From Beroe ovata (lineage: Eukaryota; Ctenophora; Nuda; Beroida; Beroidae), in assembly GCA_946803715.1 (NCBI GenBank), contig CAMPET010000008.1:662725-681139 (forward strand): 18,415 nucleotides of DNA. The letters are read 5' to 3'. Of this stretch, positions 8,581 through 17,199 are shown piece by piece (position 1 is the stretch's first letter; each line of letters begins with the position of its first letter). The translations under genes and the position numbers were made by a program. Under the pieces are notes generated by a model. That model had not been told where the DNA came from, did no database searches, and saw only the letters and a program-made list of their open reading frames with translations.

Positions 8581-10044
8581 ATGTCAAGTGCTGTTGGTCC
8601 TATCATCGTAAACTCATCGCTCACTGACACCGAAATCACTCACAGACTACAACAAAAGGGACAACGGATTAGGTGTAAGTTGTCAGCTTTGTTCATATAG
8701 TTCACTACTGCTGTACTGATGTCGCGCACAACTAATTTCTTCTTTGGATCACTTATAGCTCTGTACGAATTCTAGGTTCATAACCCATCTCCCCCACTCC
8801 TGTGAACTAAATTGAATATTATGTACAAGTCTCTCATGCTCCTTGTCCCCTCCCCACCCTGTCATTGCAGTGTCAGTATTCAGCAATGTAGGACTAGGAG
8901 GAGCGCGCGCGGCTCTAACCAGTTCATTTGTCAGATGGAACAGGAACAGTTGAGGGAAGTGTTATATTTCCCAGTGGTGGACCAGTCTTCCTTATCCAAC
9001 AACTGAACAAGGCTGTTGTTGTGTGGCCGCCTGAAAATGACACACTCGCTATTAACCCTGATGTGTATAACAAGTGAGTCCAGTCCTTCGTGTCCTATTT
9101 TCATATTGCTTTACATCTGAGGTTGGGAATGTTTGAACCAGTATGAAAATCACCTGGGAATGGTTTACAAATTGTATGTGTGTTCGGACAGTGATATGTC
9201 ATGCCTTAAACGTCAGTGACTCTAGGGTTACCATCAGTAAATTACTATAGAGTGTGGGGTTGATTTGATTTATCCATGACAGGATAAGTAAAGCAATGAG
9301 CGTACACAGCAACCTCTACCTGCTAACTGTCAGCCCACTCCTCGGTCTAAACGAATTAACTGTCATATCCCTTCTACAAGAGAGGTTTGGATGACTTTTG
9401 GGGAAGACTCTTGTTATGAATTAGAAAATAAGAAAAGTTGAGTAACGAAATAACACCTTTTGTTCTCTTTTCGCAGATTGGAGGAAATCAGAATTCTGCC
9501 TGTCAAAGGAGGGAGGGAATGTGCGGATGCTATGTGCAATATCATGAAGGTGCGGGTCACATACTTTCTTACTTTTGAAAACACCCGCCAAATCCCCAAG
9601 TCCAAGAGGCTGCCTACCTCATGACGACAAACAAACATCGACAAACTTTTTTAAGATGAAACCTGGAATAAAGTAACATTACGTCAAGTTTGTATAAGAA
9701 ACTAACAATCAAACAAACAATCAAACAAACAAACAAACGAACACAGGTGCACGAGTCGGGAACTAGGGATCTTATCGAAGAACGATATGTTAAGACAGTC
9801 GAAGATATGAAGGAAAGTTTGTTTCGAGAGACTGTTGAGTCGCTGCCATTTGAAAATGCTGGTAATGAAATAACACTGATAACAAAATGCTGGTTACAGC
9901 CAAAACAATGATAATAATGGTACAGTTTTGGGGTACAGTTCATTGCACATTCATTCCTTGATTCCAGTCTATGTTAATTCCAGTGAAGTGCGAAATGAAG
10001 AACGTGTTTACTTGCTTGGCAGATCTCATCACTCATTCCGCTGA
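8581..10044 (+). CDS. SPO16: SPO16-like meiotic protein (C1orf146 homologue)
   Basis: SPO16 partners SHOC1 in an XPF-ERCC1-like complex that binds branched DNA and promotes meiotic crossovers. Five exons, 8581-8674, 8935-9073, 9477-9549, 9747-9861 and 9968-10044, join in phase (1, 2, 0, 1) to give 165 residues; the human protein has about 180. Resemblances I recognise from memory: an early strand PIIVNSS; RIRY at the first junction followed by TVEGSVIFPSGGPVFLI; IRILPVKGG then ADAMCNIMK, like the ILPV...MCTIAK stretch of SPO16; and a C-terminal helix with RDLIEERYVKTVED. The region between FLI and VVVWPPE is some 25 residues shorter than in mammals. No XPF nuclease motif is seen, as in SPO16. 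The RIRY match is created by splicing 8674 to 8935, which supports that junction. The acceptor of exon 4 is preceded by a purine-rich ACAA run, which is unusual. The gene starts 330 bases after the FABP stop. Identity is probable, not certain. Confidence 0.72.
9706..9739. repeat. CAAA/CAAT tetranucleotide-rich tract
   Basis: Short array of CAATCAAACAAACAA type in the intron just before exon 4 of the SPO16-like gene, occupying the place of the normal polypyrimidine tract. Confidence 0.7.
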
Positions 10045-10047
10045 AGT

Positions 10048-11023
10048 ACTGCCTCAGCAAAGTGACATTGTTGGCGCATTCTTTGCTGAGGACAAAGTGC
10101 CTGTCTGACACTTCTGACACACTGCTGTAATGTATTCGAGTTCAAATTTCAGAAAAACATTAATTTCCCCTTCCTTTGGAGTTTGAACTTTCAAAGATCG
10201 AAATGGAAAATCCAATCAATTTTTCTTTTGTTACTAATTCGTGTTTTTAGACTTAGTTTGAATTGGGATATGTTTTTGATCTTTGTAGGACGCATTGACA
10301 CATTAATAATCCATAGTGTGCGCGCGTCGTGATTCGACTGCGCGCGCGCGCTCGCACGAATTCAGGCAGTTTCGGCGCGGCCTGGTGTACTGTGTACTGT
10401 GTCAGTGCAGTAGAACTAAATGTCAGTTGTAGACAATTTCAGTGGTAGGTTATGTCAGTGGTAGACAATCGAAACGTAAACGTTTCTATCGAAAGATGCA
10501 CTTCCGCCGCATTGGTCTCGATATTTCTATCAAATATGCAGACAAGTCAGGTTTCAGGTATTGTTTGCGTTTACACTTTAACGGAATACAATTTGTGAAA
10601 TATTCAGCAATTTGTGAACAGTCAACAGTGTCTATTCCCATAGCCTTCTATCAACAGGTGATAACATGTTAATTGTAACTGTTGCTAGAGACATGATTGT
10701 GTCAACTCACGACAAATAAGAACAATAGAATGTGGGTCCCAATATTCGCACAGTTGTGTCAAATAAACTGTCTCAATATTCAAACAGTTGTTATGATACG
10801 TCAGCTTCAGACGTATATTTTCAAGATGAACAGCTATGTCAAACAGAGAACCTCATTACAAATATTAAAACATTAAAATTGGAAATGGATTAAAACACAT
10901 GTCACATAGATAAATCACTGAAAATCAATCAAATCAGACAGTCAAACATTGAATTTGGTAAAACAATCTATATTTTAATGTTAAGTAGTTCAGCTACAAT
11001 TCCTCCTTAAGGAGATCTTCTGT
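10048..11023. repeat. Duplicated block, copy 1
   Basis: Starts ACTGCCTCAGCAAAGTGACA, four bases after the SPO16-like stop, and is repeated nearly base for base at 11025-11826. It ends AAGGAGATCTTCTGT exactly at the N at 11024. Relative to copy 2 it carries an extra segment of about 184 bases (10465-10648). Inside are a GC-rich patch (about 10319-10380), AATAAA at 10762, and a truncated copy of the SUMF2-like last exon. The open frame at 10442-10672 lies largely in the extra segment and is not credible as a gene. Confidence 0.92.
10994..11023 (-). pseudogene. Truncated copy of the SUMF2-like terminal exon
   Basis: Read on the minus strand this encodes TEDLLKEEL and a stop, identical to the end of the true last exon (11797-11890), and is cut off at the N at 11024. 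It is a by-product of the block duplication or of assembly, not a functional exon. Confidence 0.9.
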
Positions 11024-11024
11024 N

Positions 11025-11826
11025 ACTGCCTCAGCAAAGTGACATTGTTGGCGCATTCTTTGCTGAGGACAAAGTGCCTGTCTGACACTGCTGTATTCGA
11101 GTTCAAATTTCAGAAAAAACATTAATTTCCCCTTCCTTTGGATTCTGAACTTTCAAAGATCGAAATGGAAAATCCAATCAATTTTTCTTTTGTTGCTAAT
11201 TCGTGTTTTTAGATTTGTTTGAATTGGGATATGATTTGATCTTTGTAGGACGCATTGACACATTAATAATCCATAGTGTGCGCGCGTCGTGATTCAAACT
11301 GCGCGCGCTCGCACGAATTCAGGCATGGCAGTTTCGGCGCGGCCAGCTGTACTGTGTCAGTGCAGTAGAACTATAATGTCAGTGATAGACAATTCCAGTG
11401 GTAGGTTATGTCAGTAGTAGTTATCAACAGGTGATAACATGTAAATTGTAACTTTTGCTAGAGAGACATGATTGATTGTGTCAACTCACGACAAATAAGA
11501 ACAATAGAATGTGGGTCCCAATATTCGCACAGTTGCGTCCAATAAACTGCCTCATTATTCAAACAGTTGCTATTATACGTCAGCTTCAGAAGTATATTTT
11601 CAAGATGAACAGCTATGTCAAACAACAGAGGACAAAATTACAAATATTAAAACATTAAAGCATTAAAATTGGAAATGGATTAAAACTCATGTCACATAGA
11701 TAAATCACTTAAGACACTGAAAATTAATCAAATCAGACAGTCAAACATTGAATTTTGTAAAACAATCTATATTTTAATGCTAAGTAGTTCGTTCAGCTAC
11801 AATTCCTCCTTAAGGAGATCTTCTGT
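11025..11826. repeat. Duplicated block, copy 2
   Basis: Second copy of 10048-11023, lacking the 184-base segment and differing by scattered substitutions and small indels (for example GATTCAAACTGCGCGC against GATTCGACTGCGCGCG). Its right end runs into the intact last exon of the SUMF2-like gene, so this copy is the one in native context on that side. The open frame at 11476-11658 is a chance frame. Confidence 0.92.
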
Positions 11827-14800
11827 TGGCGCATCTTTAGCGCACCGGAACCCAATATTGTCCGACCCGGCATCTGCTGTATTACCCATCCTGAAATGGG
11901 GCGATGAGCTGAGTTGTGTACCTAATCAGTGCTTATGATGAACGATGGCCATCCACCGTTCTTGTGTTGCGGCTTTCGACTAGGGCTTATGTTGCGGTAG
12001 ATGGGAGGATGGACTATAGACGTAAAGAAGTGCATGGTACAGAGCGCGTGGCGTACGTACGTACGTTACGTGCATATTTGACAGTCGACGCACTAGGGGA
12101 TAAGTATTTGGCATCGCGCCTTACTGTTATCGAAATATTGCCATGAAGAGCAGTAGACCTTTCGAGGATTGCCACACTGCCGCACTGCCACACTCCTGAG
12201 TGTGGCAGATTTAGTGTGGCAGATTTTCGAACATTGCCACACTATTTCGCGATTTTTGCCACACTGCCACACTCAAAATGAGTGTGGCAGCCACACTATG
12301 CGATCCGACCTTACGAGGAGTGCGGCTGCCACACTGCCACACTGTGTCGATCAATAACCGGTAAATGTGGGGAAAATGAAACAGACTTTTAGAGCCAGAT
12401 CGTCTTTCTGGTGATCCAGAGTAGGAAGTAGGATGGGGGCAGTGCCGATGGTGAAAAATGGTTTTATGGTTGAAAATGGTTTTATGGTTCAAAATGGTTT
12501 TATGGTTGAAAATGGTTTTATGGCGAATTGGTTGAAATTTCGGACTAGCCATCAGGATGCTATCAGAAATGTCTGACTAGATTTTTTTGAGTTGCACCAG
12601 ATTTAAAACAAATTCCAAAACGCTTCTTATCCGGCTGAATAGTCCAACTCAGCTATGTGGCAAGACTGAAAAGAAGGTCTTTTCGACCACTTTTAAATCG
12701 GACACTTTTTTCCGCTAATTTATAGAATTCCAGCACTGAATAACAATATGTGATTATGTGACGTCAAAATGAAACATTTGTTATAGGTATCTCGATATCA
12801 GTGAAAAGTCATTATCGATGATAGGTCATCATCAATGGTCATNATTTGGTACACTTGGTACACTTAGGTCCCTCTCGAAGAGACATGAAACAGTTTCGGG
12901 AACTGTTGTAGGAGAATCAATCTTTGGAAACAAAACTGAGATAACATGGACAATGGGGCCTAATTATGGGCCAATCTGTCAGTAACAATATTCTGAGTAT
13001 TAAATCCGTACGACCGACCGCACGACACCAGCCGCAATGCTCACTTTAGGTCTTTTAGTGGATCATAGCAATATGAAATAACTTCATTACGAGCGATGTT
13101 GGGTATGTCAAGCGGGCTTATGTAGCAAGCTTTCTACCAGATATCTCAATATGACAGTTTGTCACAATACGTCAATACAAGGCACATTTCATACCTTGTA
13201 GTTACGTCTGCTCTATGGTTGAACGAACCGTCCACTGAGTCGACATAACTGCCCCCTCTCAGGNTGAGTGTGGCAGTGTGGCTGCCACACTCCTCGTAAG
13301 GTCTACTCATGAAGAGACATGAAACAGTTTCGGGAACTGTTGTAGGAGAATCAATCTTTGGAAACAAATCTGTGATAACATGGACAATGGGGCCTAATTA
13401 GTAATTATGGGTCAATCTGTCAGTAACAATATTCTGAGTATTAAATCCGCACGACCGACCGCACGACCGACCGCACGACACCAGCCGCAATGCTCACTTT
13501 AGGTCTTTTGGTGGATCAGAGCTATACGAAATAACTTCATTACGAGCGATGTTGGGTATGTCAAGTGGGCTTATGTAGCAAGCTTTCTACCAGATATCTC
13601 AATATGACAGTTTGTCACAATACAAGGCACATTTTGTTTTTCATACCTTGTAGTTACGTCTGCTCTATGATTGAACGAGCCGTCCACTGAGTCGACATAA
13701 CTGCCCCCTCTCAGGGTGAACTGTGGTTGTCCAGTTTGCCTGTCTGTCCCAAACTGAGTGCTCGTCCACTCCCATACATTCCCTATCATGTCGTATAAAC
13801 CTGTTTGATGAGATGAATTCCATCAAAAAGATCTGGAATACATGATAATATTTCGAATCTGTTTAACTCTTTGGATTGTGAATCGTATAATTTGTTATCC
13901 CGAGCTACTGACCGTATGTATTTTGAGCTGGGAAAGCTTTAACAGGAGCAACACCAATAAACCCATCCTTCGCTTTATTCTCCTTGGGGAATTTGCCTTC
14001 CCAAATATTCATCCTTCGCTTCTCATATGCGTTTCCCCACGGGTACAACTGATCTGTAGTGTAGACATAACTTGTGATTTTGCTAACTATAACCAACATT
14101 TCTTCCTTACATTGTACACGGTTGTGAACATGGAAGTAGTCGAAGAAACATACCCCTCATTCCTCCCCTTGCAGCATACTCCCATTCCTCCTCTGTAGAG
14201 AGTCTAGCACCGCGGTATTTACAATACTCCACTGCATCATTATACGACACATGAACCGCAGGATGCTCACCCCTCTGCTTGATGGTGGATCCGGGACCGG
14301 CTGGGTGTGCCCAGTACGCACCCTCAACTGGTAGCCACCATTCCGCACCTGGTATATGTGTGTCATTGGTTATGTGTTATGTGCAGTATGTTTCATGTGT
14401 CATGACTCCTGTGTCATGAGGTGTCATGTTCTTATTTCAAGATTGAAAAGCAAGACCAATGAAACTAGAGGGTGACGGATAATTGAACACAGCAAACAAC
14501 ACACAATGACATGAACCTAATAAGAAATAGCTACGTTAATATAAGATTCACAGTGGGTAATCCACGAGGCGTAGTAGTATGGTGGATCAAGAGGATCACT
14601 GAAATCCGACTTCACCTCAGAGAACCGCCACGTGGATCACAATCTCAGTGATCACATTGTTCAAGTTTCAAACGTTGCAGTCCTACAATCTACTCTTATA
14701 GGTTTAACCAGTTGTACATAAGGACTAATTTACTGTGAATATTTACCTTGAATAGACTGTGATATATCTTTTTTGATGCTATCTGGAACAAACATTTCAA

Positions 14801-15270
14801 ACACAAAGCTCCATTTAAAAGTTTCTGCCTCAGTTGTAAACCTGATGAGTGATGTTATTTGAATGATAATATTCAAGATTGGGGATTAGAAATAAGAAAA
14901 AAGAATCTTCAAAATGGATTTGCTTGATATTCCATCATAACTATTACTATACCTCTTTTCCTTGACAAATTCGGCAAATTTTTCATTGGTGACTGGAATA
15001 GTATCAAGTAGAAAAGGCTTTACATGCACCTTCTTCCACTCATCCTGAGTCTTAGTGTTTTCTTTTGTTCTATAATCACAATTGATCAGTTTCAGAACAG
15101 TGCAATTCTGATCATTTAGTATCCAAATCATAAATCTTACATTATTACCACCTTCCAAGAACAAGTTTATGTTTTGGTACAATCAGAACCATATCCTCAG
15201 TAACACCTTGACAACATAGCATGAACATTAGGAGGACCTCCATACATATCCTCATAATTGAACAAGACAT
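11797..15270 (-). CDS. SUMF2: SUMF2-like FGE paralogue, seven exons
   Basis: SUMF2 (pFGE) is an endoplasmic reticulum relative of the formylglycine-generating enzyme SUMF1, without its catalytic activity. Exons on the minus strand are 15270-15152, 15069-14953, 14841-14747, 14348-14154, 14053-13913, 13800-13647 and 11890-11797. All junctions are GT..AG in phase and give 304 residues (human about 300). The signal peptide is MEVLLMFMLCCQG, followed by DMVLI, then VKPFLLDTIPVTN, TEAETFKWSFVFE, WWLPVEGAYW, HPAVHVSYNDAVEYC, EEEWEYAARGG, YPWGN, DGFIGVAPVKAFPAQN, GNVWEWT, LRGGSYVDSVDGS and, across the last junction, TTRMGNT...DNIGFRCA. The two FGE cysteines in the GGSYxC motif region are Asp259 and Ser264 here, as expected for SUMF2 and not SUMF1. 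Met at 15255 or 15243 are alternative starts; TTTTAG before the first ATG could be an acceptor after a non-coding exon. The exon 2 acceptor (ATTATAG) is weak. ATTAAA lies 18 bases past the stop. Confidence 0.92.
11891..12169. other. Last intron of SUMF2-like gene, left part; nothing clear
   Basis: Intronic sequence with a short ACGT-type run (GTACGTACGTACGTTACG near 12056-12073). The open frame at 11916-12146 has no recognisable content. Confidence 0.5.
12170..12343. repeat. Cluster of TGCCACACT fold-back motifs
   Basis: The 9-mer TGCCACACT occurs exactly seven times forward (12170, 12186, 12235, 12257, 12265, 12327, 12335) and three times inverted (12199, 12213, 12281) in 174 bases. Two perfect hairpins result: 12185-12195 with 12198-12208 (11-bp arms) and 12264-12275 with 12279-12290 (12-bp arms). 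A longer unit, ACCTTWCGAGGA followed by the motif, appears near 12158 and 12308. It resembles a fold-back or MITE-type element. No coding sequence. Confidence 0.85.
12455..12526. repeat. 18-bp minisatellite, four units
   Basis: Units AAAATGGTTTTATGGTTG begin at 12455, 12473, 12491 and 12509, nearly identical, the last diverging at its end. Because 18 is a multiple of three, the minus-strand frame at 12211-12552 reads a repeated NHKTIF hexapeptide. That frame lies in an intron, crosses the fold-back cluster and is not believed to be a gene. Confidence 0.93.
12877..13263. repeat. Second duplicated block, copy 1
   Basis: GAAGAGACATGAAACAGTTT at 12877 begins a segment repeated at 13311-13715. 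Copy 1 stops exactly at the N at 13264. Copy 2 has an additional CGACCGACCGCA unit and a few indels. A further N at 12843 lies 34 bases upstream. The stretch between the minisatellite and this block (12527-12876) shows nothing else recognisable. Confidence 0.92.
13195..13263 (-). pseudogene. Truncated copy of SUMF2-like exon 6
   Basis: The minus strand reads LRGGSYVDSVDGSF and on to the VTTR donor site, identical in protein to the true exon 6 (13647-13800) but missing its first half, including GNVWEWT. At the N it abuts a fold-back repeat fragment instead of the rest of the exon. The differences from the true exon are silent, which fits a very recent duplicate or the other haplotype. Confidence 0.9.
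13265..13305. repeat. Fold-back element fragment, inverse of 12305-12345
   Basis: GAGTGTGGCAG at 13266-13276 and CTGCCACACTC at 13282-13292 form a perfect 11-bp hairpin. The continuation CCTCGTAAGGTC is the reverse complement of GACCTTACGAGG near 12307-12318, so this is a second, oppositely oriented piece of the 12170-12343 element. Confidence 0.85.
13311..13715. repeat. Second duplicated block, copy 2 (native context)
   Basis: Matches 12877-13263 and runs without a break into the intact exon 6 of the SUMF2-like gene, so it is the copy in proper position. Confidence 0.9.
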
Positions 15271-16051
15271 GCCCCTAAAATGAGAGTCAAAGTGAATCTT
15301 TGCAAGAGTGATGCAATATTTTGATTTTTGATTATAAGCAATCAACAGCATCCTATCTATATATTCATAATTGAATTTCATCATTTAGTGAGCAAATTTT
15401 CCGAATTTCCTATTAGCATTAGGTATCTATAACTATATCCTTACAACTCACAATAGGTTAAATTTACAAACATCAGATAGGAAGAGAAGCAGCTGGGTCA
15501 GTATATATATATAAACTTTCAGTTGAATCTTTAATTTTCAAGGGATAAATACCTGGGAATTGCCTAGCAGACTGCAGATTAAGTCACCATCATGCAGTGT
15601 TACTTAATTATCAAAAGGGCAGAAAGAAAAAACTTTATACTTTACAAATCAAACTGCTTACAATTGCTTGAAATTACATGGATTACATAACTATCTTTTT
15701 TGCCATTGCCTTGTCATCATGGCTGAAAGCATGGACAGCCTTTTGCCCTTTCAACTTGCCCAAATGGTATGTAATGGTTGATTAAATTCTGATTAACAAA
15801 TTTTAGTATTTATCATGCCATGGACATTGACAATTATAGCAGAACATTCTGATTGCATCAGCGGTCAACCTATACCAATACCATCGCCCGAAAAGCGATT
15901 TCATGCCATTTTGTTAATTTAATATTTCTCTGTGCATGTGCACACGCTGCGTGCCCCTCATTAACTCTGTGACATTGGATATGAAATGTCGCGTAAAAAG
16001 GTTAGGTCAAGTTTTCAATTTTGATGGCGATGCCAAACCGGGCCGCGGTCT
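15271..16051. other. Upstream of SUMF2-like gene; no gene seen
   Basis: AT-rich with a short TATATATATATA run near 15503. A GTGCACACGCTGCGTGCCCC stretch at about 15937 resembles the GC-rich repeat family found at 16125 and 4512. No coding sequence is supported. Confidence 0.5.
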
Positions 16052-16365
16052 ATCATCGATCGACAAGTGAAAAGGAGCCGCGGCCGTGCAGTTTTTCTTG
16101 TCAGATGTTAGCTGATCTGTTTCTTGCTGTGCACACGTTGCGCGCCCCTGTTTTACTCAGTTAACTGAAAAGTCGTAGAAAGGAGACACGCAGCGCGCGC
16201 GGAGTATTTGGGTCACGCAGCGTGGGAACATTTCTTGCGCGCGCGCGAGAAACAGGTCAGGTAACATCTGACAACAGTTTTTCAAACGGCAGCGCCGCGC
16301 AGTGTTGTAGGATTTCACCCTACCCTTGCTGGCGGGATTTTATCCCTGGATTGTCGATCGATGAT
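16052..16365. repeat. 314-bp imperfect inverted repeat (fold-back element)
   Basis: Nested inverted matches share one centre near 16186-16208. ATCATCGATCGACAA (16052-16066) pairs with 16351-16365; TTGTCAGATGTTA (16098-16110) pairs with 16262-16274; CTGATCTGTTTCTTGC (16112-16127) pairs with 16245-16260 at 14 of 16. The first two are perfect. The right arm has an extra segment of about 40 bases. The centre is rich in GCGCGC and contains the dispersed-repeat core at 16125-16197. It fits a fold-back or MITE-like transposon remnant. The open frames at 16222-16579 within and after it are not credible. Confidence 0.8.
16125..16197 (+). repeat. GC-rich dispersed repeat, copy B
   Basis: Matches the reverse complement of 4512-4581 over about 70 bases with only scattered differences; see copy A. 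A weaker related copy begins near 15937. Confidence 0.7.
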
Positions 16366-16444
16366 AAACCCTGCACTGTCGAGAATTTCGTTTTGCGCGC
16401 GCGCGGCGCAAACTTATTCTCAGAAAGGGTCTATGGAAAATGGC

Positions 16445-16477
16445 AAAATCTACATCCAAAATTTGGATGTAGATTTT
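16445..16477. repeat. Perfect palindrome, 16-bp arms
   Basis: AAAATCTACATCCAAA (16445-16460) is the exact reverse complement of 16462-16477, with a single base between. There is no loop room for a microRNA-type hairpin, so cruciform or transposon-end origin is likelier. Confidence 0.9.
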
Positions 16478-16500
16478 TTGCGGCGCGCGTACTGGAAATC

Positions 16501-16519
16501 AGTGAGAATTTTTCTCACT
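16501..16519. repeat. Short perfect hairpin, 8-bp arms
   Basis: AGTGAGAA and TTCTCACT flank TTT, 24 bases after the larger palindrome. A third, imperfect inverted repeat (GGGAACGCC with GGCGTTTCCC) lies at about 16632-16662. Confidence 0.7.
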
Positions 16520-16913
16520 AACTTACCTTATATTATATATCATTGTGAAGCTCTAATTTTGTACATGATAATGGTTTAAAAGTTATTAAAATTAAAGCAA
16601 TAGACCAAGAGTTATGACTGTTTTACTGATAGGGAACGCCGCGCATCTCGTTTGGCGTTTCCCTCCTTTTTCAAAGTTGCAAAAAAATAGCATTGGATAA
16701 TCGAATATCTTTAATTATCTGATGCTGCACTGATTACTGAATCTCGTCTCATTGTCTTATTCTCAGTTTTACATTGTTCCATACTGACATACCAGTATTC
16801 AGGCATCTTCAACTGAGTTCAATAAAGTATAGATTTTGTAGTTAGTAGTCATGATGGGATTATTGATTGTTATGGGTAAGAGTGAGTTCATTTATTCAGC
16901 ATGGTTACTCATT

Positions 16914-17117
16914 TTATGGTCTACATTTCACTGTGCAATCACTTAAACCTGTTTCAGGATTATTATGGAACACTTCAACTACATCCATCATGAAGTACGT
17001 ATTGCCAACTCTAACATGATAGCAAGGCCTTGTGTGGCTGGATTCTATATTGCTGAAGCAGTTTATCCTGTTGTTATGAAGTAACTGTTCTTGTATGCAA
17101 GAAGTTGGCAGTTGAGC
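16914..17117 (-). CDS. Possible terminal exon of an unidentified gene
   Basis: On the minus strand a good acceptor (CTATCCTCAG) precedes a 67-codon open stretch ending in TAA. It has mixed, protein-like composition, including CYHVRVGNTYFMMDVVEVFH and several cysteines. I do not recognise the family and could not find a matching upstream exon between here and the right edge. It may be chance. Confidence 0.25.
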   Translation of the reverse strand, partial: AQLPTSCIQEQLLHNNRINCFSNIESSHTRPCYHVRVGNTYFMMDVVEVFHNNPETGLSDCTVKCRP

Positions 17118-17199
17118 CTGAGGATAGATCAAAACATGATTGGAGATCTTTAACCATGTGGGTGAATTGAATGCAGTAATTTCATTTTATACATAGATA

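Noticed and set aside
9414-9943. Two minus-strand frames over the SPO16-like exons
   Set aside because: They run through introns and exons of the plus-strand gene alike and through the CAAA-rich tract.
12170-12343. CRISPR-like array
   Set aside because: The motif occurs in both orientations with irregular spacing, overlaps itself, and the DNA is eukaryotic.
12211-12552. 113-codon minus-strand frame with NHKTIF repeats
   Set aside because: Explained by the 18-bp minisatellite and the fold-back cluster, and located in an intron.
11797-15270. SUMF1 (active formylglycine-generating enzyme)
   Set aside because: The two active-site cysteines are replaced by Asp and Ser, and the C-terminal motif follows SUMF2.
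16445-16477. MicroRNA precursor
   Set aside because: The palindrome is perfect with a one-base centre, so it cannot form a normal precursor loop.
16222-16579. Two overlapping plus-strand frames of 99 and 72 codons
   Set aside because: They are translations of the inverted repeat and the GCGCGC tracts, with no family features.
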